Source: Varroa destructor
Taxonomy: Eukaryota; Arthropoda; Arachnida; Mesostigmata; Varroidae
Assembly: GCF_002443255.2 (NCBI RefSeq)
Contig: NW_019211456.1
Location: 22,499,061-22,563,060 of the forward strand
Direction: 5' to 3'
DNA: 64,000 nucleotides
The translations under genes were made by a program, and so were the position numbers. This document shows positions 51,419-61,455 of the stretch, piece after piece (positions within the stretch are counted from its first letter, which is position 1; each line of letters begins with the position of its first letter). The notes under the pieces are model-generated. The model worked only from the letters and a program-made list of their open reading frames with translations, did no database searches and was not told the DNA's origin.

Positions 51419-54400
51419 ACTAGCCATTATTACCGCTTATTACAAGCGCTTCATTTTGCCAAACATTGGAAGAGCACAGCCACGCCAAACAGTAATGGTG
51501 TGACTATTTCGACATCGATACCTACTATTAAGCGTCTGCGCTCTACCGTTCACACGTTGACCAATTGCTATTATTGGCCGACTAACCGCTATGGAGACGG
51601 AACCGATATCCACTCCCTAAGCCGCCCGACAGTTGTGAACAATTGCTTTGCTCTGCTCTGTTCTGCTACCTTGTAGAATTGCTATTGCACAAAGCTTTGT
51701 AGCCTTACGCGTACTTCTTAGATATAGACACACACACATATATATATATATATAACACTGAAGCGAGCATTTTTTTAAAAAAGATCTCGTTGATTAGTGA
51801 ACTACCGTTAGTCGAATCGTTTGCCACTTTGGCGATGAAGGTATAGCGAGACGAATGTCTGTTTAGCTGTTCGGTGGTTGTATCAATCTCCAAGATAGCC
51901 TATGCCTAAAATTCAAGCGGGCTGCTTGTTAAACAATATTTAAAAGGGGCATGCCAAATACTATCGATGCGGTGGGACAAACAACCTAACCTGTTACAAG
52001 AAAAAAAACCAGTACTGCGTCGCAAGTCTTGCGCAATTTGAATTTAGAAGGTCATTGAATAATTCCGTGTTAGAAAAGTGTAAACTTCAAAGTAGATCTC
52101 TCAATTAAATTAATACACTCTAAAAAAGGCGTTCACATTTTGAAATAATTTACAAACTCCATAATTGAAGTGCCATTTTTTTTGGTCCGTTTTCACACCA
52201 TGCAAGGTGCAATGTATCTTCAAAGTTTACTTAATATTAGTTATTGCGATTTGCGGCTCCTGCAGTGCCTTCCTGTCCTGTTATGTACCTGCTTTGCAAG
52301 TACATGTTTTACACTTGTTTGTCAGTTGCTGTGTGGTGAGCAACTATGTTTGACCCAGCTTCTTAGGACAGTCAGTAAGTAGGTAAATATAGCTAATAAT
52401 TATTTTTTTTATTTTTTATTTTATATATATAATTTTATTATAAAAAATATTAGTACTATAGAATTCATTCGAGTGAAACATTATCGTTAATGTTATTATT
52501 GGTATTACAACTCACCATTATACATGTAGCTGTTCCAACAAATACGACGACCATTACAGTTTATAAATAATTTTCTACCATCGAGACAACGTGAATGCAC
52601 ATGGTAAAGCCCATTCCAGGGCAAATCGACAACGAGTATTAGAATAGCCAATATATCGTACTAGTTTTGCCAAACCGGACTAAATAAACAATTAATTTAA
52701 TTGGCGCGTTACAGTGTAGCAGCCCGCGGAAGCTAGACTTAGCTTACCAAATGATCGCATCCAAAATAAAGCGGACCCGCCTTGAAAGAATTTGCACCAG
52801 CATCAGTCTAGTGGACCTCTTTAGACGTTGGTAATAAACTGCGCTAATATTAAACCTTACCTATATGCTGGTTGCTATGTTTGAGTCGCCATTGGACCTC
52901 CCGATTCTTACAATACATTCTTTTTTAAGGGGCGCAAGCAAAGACACGGTGTGCGTTTTCGACCGTGCTGCCATCTTAATACACCCTGTACTAAAAAGCT
53001 AAAACAATGAATTAACGTATTAACTGCTGATATATATCACTGTATGACTGATCAGTTAGCGAAATTCGGAAAAATCAGCGTCCGTACCCAACAGCGTCAA
53101 TAACCCTTAGTGGTAGAAGATACAACTTCGTGTGTGCATGACACAGCCTCTCCTGCATCTCTATTCATGTCCACATGTTACTTGTTTCAGAATGGCCGTG
53201 AGCCACTGGGTTGTCTGCTGTGGGTTTGATGGAATACCCTTTGGTATACATAATGAAATAGAGCTTGTAAGACGAAAATTCTTACGAAAAATCGATGCGG
53301 TCTGCCTTTTCAACTCCGCCTCCCCTTCGGTAAATAATTTGTAGTAACTAAATAAATTATACTCTTACAAAGTATATGATTCTCGCTGCACTGGTTCATC
53401 TGCCATAAATGGAACCTGTTACACCATAATAGATTATATATCATATTGAATTTGTAATGTACGGTTGTGAAAGGCTCGCGATAAAGTAGTCATGTATAAG
53501 ATTTTAAAGCCAACCCTGATCCGAAAAATAGATCCTCTGTATACATGACATTCAGGTTCTAAGAAGGTCATTGTGCACCGTACCGTTACAACTGGTTTTT
53601 CCTTAAAGTAGTTACAATTTATAACGACCGTTCTACTCTGCTACAAAAGAGGTTCCATTGAACGGTCGAATATTATATAGAATAACTGTTTTATTGCCAG
53701 TAGCTTGTGCGTCAAATGCCATATCTATTTTTCGAACTAATCACAATCAAACAAAGAAACCATTAGTCCATCTGTGTTTTTATGTATGTCGACAAAAAGG
53801 TTCTTCACAAATCGTTCACTAGTTTATTGTTATTATTCAGCTTATCCGTTAACTGAACGATTTACCAACAACTTAACTGAGGCCCTTTCCACAATAATGA
53901 TGAAACTCGAGCATTATCGTTTGTACGAAGACAGTTTATAGCCATTCTTTATCATGATAAAACAGAATGTATATATTTTCCGTCGATTCGTTTAATGCGA
54001 GAGTTTTTATTAATAGACGACTAACGTAACTTACTACATGCCACCTAGAATGATGATACAATTTAGATAGCGAAGTTTGTTACGCAAATTGTCCAGTGAC
54101 CTAAATGTACTACTCGTATAGTTTTGATTTTGTGTCCTTATAGGCGCAGTGAGAAACTGTTACTACCACTGCTAGCAAGCAATTTGTTAATAAAAACAGC
54201 ACATATCTTAGATGACAAACGTATAACCAAAATCAATGTCAATATGTGGAAGTTCTTGGACAGTGCTGCAGGTACAAGCAAAATTCAACTTGCAAACTAT
54301 CTGTAAGCAATAGGCAACAAATAATGGTAATATCTTAGAAATGTTCTCATAAAACTTATTGAAGCATTTAACTGCTTAGCAGGTTTGTGTGTCCTATGGA

Positions 54401-55388
54401 CTAAAAGATAAGTACCCTATAGGATGATTCAGTAGGGATTCTATACGAATCGAGAGCAGTTACAGCTAACAGCTCAAGTGACTGAATAGATTTCTTAGTA
54501 GATTGCACCAATGTAATCAATTTAATCTTCTCGATAAGATAATCATCTCGAAAACCACCATTATAAATAAATCAGTCTACAAATTGCAATAGTCCGAAGT
54601 TGTTCAAAACGTTCACTTATGTTCATACCATGTGATCGACCTGTTTTCCATCGGATCTGCGTGAGGTTCCATTTGTCAACTGATATTTTACGTATCACCT
54701 TATTTAATTCTGAAACCAATCACTAAGGGGTTAATCTAAGGTCCGATACTGCAGAACCAAAGAACTATTTTTCTTTGTAAGGGTGATTTTCCGTAATTTG
54801 CCCTTATAAAAAAAATCTATAGCATCAACGAGATATTTTATTTTCTATAGGGTAGTATCCTCTGAAGTCTCCTTGAAGGTAATACAAGAACACCAACAAC
54901 CATCACAAATCATCAGATACTGCATTTGGGAAACAGACTGCTACCTAGATGTAATCTGTGTTTAATAAACGAATGCAAGTATATGCTCCCTAAGGTAAAA
55001 CAACAATTGGAAGCTCATCTACTTATTATAGCTAACGTTGGAAGATTGTAATTTAAGGACGGCTGCGTACTCGGCATATCTCCATAACTTATTAACATAT
55101 ACAAGCGATGTTCTATTCCTGAACGATCACTCCGAACTATGCATTAAAAGCTATATATACTCAGAAAGAAAAATACTTCACCGGAGACTGAGGCTCGAGC
55201 GTTTCCCTAAATGCAAAAAACAAATGAATCATTTACTCAAATAAATTCAGAAAAACTCGATTTTTTAATGCTCAATGATCGAATGAGGATACGCGGAAAA
55301 AGAATAGATGCAGATATGATGATTCTATAGACAATAGCTCAATAAACGTGGCCTGAGACGAGCTCTGATACTGCGCAATAATCACGTG

Positions 55389-55462
55389 GCCTCCGTGGCG
55401 CAATCGGCTAGCGCGTTCGGCTGTTAACCGGAAGGCTGGTGGTTCGAGCCCACCCGGGGGCG
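55389..55462 (+). tRNA. tRNA-Asn (anticodon GTT)
   Basis: A 74-base gene with a complete cloverleaf. The acceptor stem GCCTCCG pairs with CGGGGGC (one T:G pair), with discriminator G. The D-arm/A-box is TGGCGCAATCGGCTAGCG. The anticodon stem TTCGG/CCGGA carries the loop CTGTTAA (anticodon GTT at 55423-55425). The T-arm/B-box is GGTTCGAGCCC. There is no intron. It decodes asparagine AAC/AAU in the cytosol. Pol III would use the internal boxes and the T-run just downstream. Confidence 0.97.
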
Positions 55463-55467
55463 ATGTG

Positions 55468-55473
55468 TTTTTT
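55468..55473 (+). terminator. RNA polymerase III terminator of tRNA-Asn
   Basis: A run of six T starts five bases after the tRNA's last base, the usual Pol III stop signal. Confidence 0.85.
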
Positions 55474-57740
55474 GACAAACATCTTTAACGATTAGAGTAT
55501 TTTTCTTTTTAGCTAATAATGCTTAAGCATAACTATGGTAACCTTAGGAAATAGTCGAGTCAACGGCTTTTATCGTATTCACACACTTGAAAACATGCAA
55601 ACAGATTACTCGTTTCGGACCCACAGAGAGCAGACATCTCGCAGGAAGCAGTATTTTATTCATTACAGTGAGATTTTATAAATGTAGAGCATCCGTTTTA
55701 CAGAATTCGCAAAAACATAAATTTTCGACACATTCTAAGCTTAAAGAAAATACCATTGGAACTGCGCTTGCACACGTCAACATATTTAAAGCTACAAACT
55801 CGCTGGTCAGGCATAACATTAGCTAAAAATAACCATGATGAAAGATACATATATGCAATTAGCGCACAAATAACATTTCACTTGCCTGTGTAAATGATTA
55901 TTTCCGGAAATGACGACAGCAAATGTGATCAAGAGGTTGCAGTAATACTCAGAGCACTTCAGCACTGCCGAATAATCCACAAAACATTTGTGCTTAAATA
56001 GACAGCATGCACTACGACAAGGACAAGAAATATTTGTATGCCGATAAGATTAGAATGCACACATGGTTTTATCTTGAATTTTGTAACGTTGTGGAGATGT
56101 CAGACGTAAAATTGATATTTTTGCATTAAACCCTCGTCATCATTATAACATAGTAAGAAAACACGGTCTATCCTAGGACAAGGTTTACTTCAATGCTTTG
56201 TATTCTAGGCAGGAATTATTGGCTCTACATGGAAGCTGGACAGTTTCGTATGTGAGGTTTCTATCTACGATAGCGATACACAAATGGGTTTAGCTTGCTG
56301 GAGCAGAAGTGGCTTTAACTGTTAGCTTTCCACGGGTTGGGAGAGGAGTTTCGCGCGCCGGCTAATATATTGTGGTAATGACAAGATTCGTACGAAAAGA
56401 TTAAATTTTACCTAATTTAATCGATAGGTAAGAAGGTACAGGGCAACTTGAGCGACATTGTTCTAAAGGTGACATTTACTTAGTACGATGCAGCAAATTT
56501 GTATCTAAATGATTTTGTAATGAAAGTACAGCAAGCAATAATATGTTTTCTTTTCACTTCGACAGAAGGGATTTTGGAACACACACGCTAAACTTAGGAA
56601 ATAGGTAGAACAGGCATATGGTAAGACAAATTTTTGATTGTTCACTGATACGGATTTGTGAAGCTAAAGAGTCATATTTGCATGTAAAGCAAAAATTGTT
56701 ACCTACAAAATGTTTTCAAGCAAAATATTGAAACGCAACAAAATAAGCTAAAGCACTCACCAAGATATCCCTTTCAATAGTCTTTTTAAATGATTACTGC
56801 AGATAACCGAATTATATCGAGGGTGCTGGGGTTCAAAAATTGCAGGACTTCCGAAATATAGATACTTAATTGGTATATTATTTAGACATCTGTCAAGTTT
56901 TGAGATATATAAAGTATATATGCAACGAATTATACAAAAATCTTAACTAAGTTCTAAATGGAATTTGCCATTTTCGAAATTCTGTTACCGATTACAAGAA
57001 ATATCACTTTTCTAAACGAACCTGTAAATTTCCTGATTAGACCATGAAGACCTCGATACTAATGCAGTCCTTCGAAGGCACACATGGTGAACTTAATCAT
57101 TACTCGTATATGCATTATTTAACAATGCTTGTTCCACTACAGCTTCGAACGAATATTTTATGTTATTATTTATTACTGGCTAACTATATTATCACTTTAA
57201 ATGGGTGAGTGTTAATGGTGGATTGAAGGGCTATCTTGGATAACTCATTAGAATAAAATAGAAACATAGAGCATTGCCTATGAGGCAATTGTATTTACTA
57301 CCGAGTTGAATGTATATTATTAATGTTTCGCCAACGACAATATGTTATTTGTTCATCTTTAGATTATCAGTTCTTCTTGCGTTGTTTCACAATCTTTTTT
57401 TTTTCACAAACATTTGTCCTAATAGTCATGTGGTAAACAGCTGCTTTAGAATAGGTTGTTCCGTTAATTGCCCTTGGGTGATATTAGGTTGTATTAACGG
57501 AACGTCAATAGTGATGTGCATTTTGTCGTCTAATCCTTGGCTACCTTTCCCGGCAACCCCAACGCCCCCATTAACATAATGTAACAAAAAACCTAACGTT
57601 ACTAGTCGATATATGTGCACAGCTGTCACCATGTGTATTATTGGTATTATTACAATGATGTTCATTCCATGCAATCCTTCAATCAGATGAATATCGATCT
57701 CTGCATTGCACGATTTTTGCGTTCATGTTTTTGTTTTTTT
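55474..57740. other. Intergenic stretch, no gene seen
   Basis: AT-rich, short open frames only. A minus-strand frame at 57426-57674 has a readable C-terminal part (GGVGVAGKGSQGLDDKMHI) but no family signature. Confidence 0.4.
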
Positions 57741-57746
57741 TTTATT
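57741..57746 (-). promoter_or_regulatory. Poly(A) signal for the 57791-58090 frame
   Basis: TTTATT on the plus strand reads AATAAA on the minus strand, 45 bases beyond the stop at 57791, which supports a real 3' end. Confidence 0.4.
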
Positions 57747-57790
57747 AAAAAATGTGATCGAACGTCATGTCATTACTTTGGTCTATCGTT

Positions 57791-58090
57791 TCAAATACTC
57801 GATTGGTCATTTTCGAAATTTTCGCAAGGTGACGACGTTTCGACCCGTTCCCGTAGCGCTTTCGCTTTCTCCTTCCATCGCTCTATCGGGTTGCTGTCTT
57901 TGACCTGGACTAAAGTATCAATTTCAATGGAGCAATTCTGGGTCGCTCCTTGCGCAACTTCTGGTCTGTTATTACTCCTTAATACTTCCAAGTTTTTACT
58001 TGTTCCACTATAACGTAGAAATAAACGTTTGAATTTTGGGTAAGGTACTGCTGTTAAGTATTGTGACAGACGGAGTGTGTATACATTCAA
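57791..58090 (-). CDS. Unrecognised protein, probable last coding exon only
   Basis: The minus strand is open for about 100 codons. From an acceptor-like cttaacagcag at about 58038 it reads VPYPKFKRLFLRYSG, then IERWKEKAKALRERV, and stops at 57791 with a nearby AATAAA. The composition is hydrophilic and protein-like. There is no ATG at the frame's upstream end, so earlier exons would lie at higher coordinates, but I could not find them. The family is unknown; chance or a fossil gene cannot be excluded. Confidence 0.3.
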   Translation of the reverse strand: MNVYTLRLSQYLTAVPYPKFKRLFLRYSGTSKNLEVLRSNNRPEVAQGATQNCSIEIDTLVQVKDSNPIERWKEKAKALRERVETSSPCENFENDQSSI

Positions 58091-60199
58091 TTTCGAATCT
58101 ACACCTCATTATTTATGCTTAAGTTCAGTAAGTGATCCCGTCAGCACTGCATTTTGGCGAGAGCTAACCTATTCCAAATTTACATACACATGCTACAAAG
58201 ACAAGTTCTGTATATACCTGGCACGTGTTGCGTCATTATAGTTAGATATTGATACACGTATATAACACAGAGTATATGTAGCATGAAATACAATAAATTT
58301 GCATTCTTAGTGAAGCAGTCACGCCATGTTTGTCGTGCGTTCGTTACTATGCAAGGAGACTTTACTTGCATGTAAAGGCAGTAAATATTACGAGTATAGT
58401 AGCGTGTGAGTCTGAAAGTGTTTGTAGAGATTACCAAATAAGTTGGAACGGCTACATACAAACTAATCTATGTTCTGAAATAATACCTATATCAATAACC
58501 TACTTGAAAAGTTTTTTTTTTTTTTCAGATTTTAAACTGCGTCAACTTGACTAATCGTGCAAGGAATCATTATTGCTTACTACGCTAACTGGAAGCGGAG
58601 CGACCGTGCTTACAGTCGCTGGAAGTGTTGAAAGATACTCAGACATTCATGCGTATTGTGTACGTCGACTTGACGAAGTATACTGAAATTTCTTTAGGTA
58701 GCACATACTCACGGTTGGCTTTCACAAATTGATATTAGAAACCATGTTGTTTAGTGCAGTTAGGTTCATTAGTGTTGCATAGCTGTCTGATAACGTGTAT
58801 ACAAATTGAGTTTAATAATATTGCCCCGTAGAGATATAGGAGAGATCGCTGATCCGATAGCTAAAAAAAAAGGAGAACACAACTAAAGGTACAAGATTTT
58901 TAAATAAGTATATTCTGAATTTCTTATACAATTCAAAGCACCTGCCTCCGATTGATTCCGACAGCTTCATGAATTGCGTATGTAGTCTATAAAACACCAA
59001 CAACGAGGAAACAAGCCAAAAATGTATCCGGTCTATAAATTACACGCGTTAGCTGTTATTCACGTATCCATTATGCGCTCGTGTCAAGCCCCGAGAAACA
59101 ACGACAACGCGACATCTAATAATATATATTATTAGATACGCGACTTCTTTTTTTATACTTCACTATCTTGTACATTTTATGATACCCCTATACTTATATA
59201 TGTAGCAGTTTGTAACAACCATAAGGCTGACTCACAATATGACACAAGTTCATCTTTGAACAGTTTACTAACTGCTGTCGTGTTGAAAAAAATTAGCTAT
59301 TAGTTACGACAGGCACTTGCGTATCCAGTGTGGCCCCTATTTTTGCAAAACAAATATATGTAAACGAATTAAATATAATAATGTATTATTAGCTCGGTTA
59401 TTAATGGGCACAAATGCCCATAAAGTATTGAAATACAGGTATACATGCAATGAGTATAACGCATGAGAATCATTCTGTTCATAATTGTTATCGGCACATT
59501 GTATAACATTCAGGTTCATTTTAATTGAAAAATATGACTTTACATTAACACTTGGCAAACAATTGTGCAAAAAAGTTACAATTTCCGTGGTACATTTTGA
59601 TGTAGTACCACGTGTACTTTCGCCGGCGCAATATACATTAGCGCCATTTTTGTGTCGTATAAGCTTTTCATCAATTTCCATAGGACTGACCAAGCTCTCT
59701 GATGAGGCCAAAATTTTTAACACTAATAATTTACTTCGTAATTTAAAATACACTTTCATTAATAGCGATAGCTATGTGCCGTTACCCCTTATTCTCGTGC
59801 AATTTTCATAAACGGCCTAATATATATTGTTTTGTCATAAGACCTACAAATATGTTGGCCTGTACGCAAGACAAATAGGCATACGATCACTGTAGCTATA
59901 TTAATCCTGAAAGCCTTAGGTAACTTATTACGCATACTAAAACTATGCAAAAACGCGTTTGAACTTTTTTCTTCGTTGCTGTTGGACTTATCACTTTTCA
60001 CTGTGCCCTGAACTAACTTACACACGGAACAAAAAAAAAGGCCTTGGTAGCTGCATACTATCCCCATTCGACTTCTACCCAATTTAAGTTTCTTGATCTT
60101 ACAGCTAGCGAGTTAAACTGTCATCACGTTAACCAACATAACGAAGTCAATTATCAGATTAAGCACAACCGATATTAACGGTACGTTCTTATGTATTTC
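58091..60199. other. Intergenic stretch, no firm gene
   Basis: AT-rich. The longest frame (59337-59759, minus, 140 codons) lacks any family signature. A perfect 24-base palindrome lies at 59114-59137. Confidence 0.4.
59114..59137. repeat. Perfect 24-bp AT-rich palindrome
   Basis: ATCTAATAATAT followed directly by its reverse complement, with no loop. AT-rich perfect palindromes of this size are rare but can arise by slippage; the role is unknown. Confidence 0.7.
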
Positions 60200-60205
60200 T
60201 TTATT
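60200..60205 (-). promoter_or_regulatory. Poly(A) signal of the RR cuticle gene
   Basis: AATAAA on the minus strand about 180 bases beyond the stop codon at 60385. Confidence 0.5.
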
Positions 60206-60384
60206 TGCTGGAATCACAATGCAACGTCGCGTGGAATATACAAAAAGCAAGGGCTGCGATTTGAATACTTCGAGAAACTCTCGGAACAATAGAGGTTACC
60301 AGCGTGCGCCAGCAGATACGTCTTTTTCTGATGGATTTTATCAAAAGCACCATCGTTCTAATTTACTACAAAACCTTTCATTGA

Positions 60385-61377
60385 TTAGTGGTGAGCGATA
60401 ATATGGTGGTCACCTTCGTGGTGTGCATAAGTGTACTGAACTGGGGTTTGAGCGTAGGCGTACTGTACCGGAGCAGTCTGGATGGTCTTGACGACCGTAG
60501 GCGCGGCAGCGGTCTTCACAACGGTGACAGGGTAATCGGCAGTATATGCTTTAACGATGGGAGCGGCCTGGACGGTTTTGATGGTTGTAAGTGCCGGGGC
60601 AGTCTGGTAGGTCTTTACGAGAGTCTGTGCAGGAGAGGCAACCTTCGTCACGGGGGCGGGAGTCTGGACGACCTTCACCTTTTGGAGAGCATGGTCGGCT
60701 GGGGCAGCGGCACCGTATTGGAAAGCGGCGTCATAGCCAGTGATAGCTGAAGAAGTGTACGTAGCATCGGCGGCGTCTTTGCTCTCGGTTCCGAGCTCGT
60801 TGGTCTCGATTTTGGCGACGAATCCGTTGGCGTCAGCTGTGTAACGAACGCTACGAGACCGACCATCGGCTAATCTAATAAAATACTCACCCTGGGAGTT
60901 TCCGTTACCGTCAGAAGTTTCGGAATGACCATGGGCTCCTTCTTCGGATTCGGCCTTGTAGGCAAACTGATAGGGAATAGGTGCGTATTGCTGCTCGGCC
61001 ACAGGTGCGCCAGACTACAAGCAAATACAATGAGCGACATTCGTTAACTGCATATAGGTAGTTTTTATAGGTAGTATATTGTTTCTTTAATTAGAAACTA
61101 GGTAGGTTGGATTCTGTATAAACTAGCGGTATCCACATTGAATCCTCCTGTAACTTGAGAAATACTTGAATTTTGAAATTTCCGTGTATAACTTTTAGCG
61201 TTATGCTTATTGACATAACGAATGCAAGCTGAAGGCTTTAGGCTATCGCAACACCCTGGAAGCAAATTTTCTAGAAAATGTTGTCAGAAAAGTATCGGAA
61301 CCATTTTCGTTTCCTTTCTTTTTGCTGGCACTTACGGCAGCCATTACAAACGTGGCGACGACGACGAAGGCACGCAT
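60385..61377 (-). CDS. Rebers-Riddiford (RR, chitin_bind_4) cuticle protein, 2 exons
   Basis: Exon 1 (61336-61377) encodes the start of a signal peptide, MRAFVVVATFVMAA, and ends GCC|gtaagt at phase 0. Exon 2 (60385-61014) starts after cttgtag and continues SGAPVAEQQYAP. This very short first exon splitting the signal peptide is the classic layout of arthropod RR cuticle genes. The 223-residue protein has the extended R&R chitin-binding domain at about residues 25-95 (YQFAYKAESEEGAHGHSE, QGEYFIRLADGR, VRYTADANGF, then IETNELGTES). A low-complexity tail follows with repeats of the type VVKTxxTAP and a His-rich end (HHEGDHHIIAHH). It is a secreted structural component of chitinous cuticle. The aromatic residues and the YTADANGF core needed for chitin binding are present. 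The intron is 321 bases. Confidence 0.95.
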
Positions 61378-61416
61378 GTTTATGGTAGACAGTCGTTGTG
61401 GAAGATTACAGACACT

Positions 61417-61455
61417 TCTGATGTCACCTTGGTTCGAGGCCAATGCTTTTATATA
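61417..61455 (-). promoter_or_regulatory. TATA box and initiator of the RR cuticle gene
   Basis: On the minus strand, TATATAAAAG (61455-61446) is followed about 30 bases on by TCAGA (61421-61417), an arthropod initiator. The start codon is about 40 bases further, at 61377. This gives a short 5' UTR, as is usual for strongly and stage-specifically expressed cuticle genes. Confidence 0.75.

Larger units (their letters stand above)
45054..55388. other. 10 kb gene-poor stretch
   Basis: AT-rich DNA with only short open frames on both strands. Items worth noting inside it are the tRNA-Ser-like relic at 46635-46725, a possible orphan exon near 47224-47290, and small GC-rich inverted repeats at 49686-49702 and 51391-51418. 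I found no recognisable protein family, transposase or reverse transcriptase. Confidence 0.45.

Noticed and set aside
55272..55478. Minus-strand frame over the tRNA gene, with a peptide of the PPGGLEPPAFRL type
   Set aside because: This is a well-known artefact of translating the antisense of a tRNA T-arm.
59337..59811. Long frames on both strands
   Set aside because: Mutually antisense AT-rich frames without signatures.
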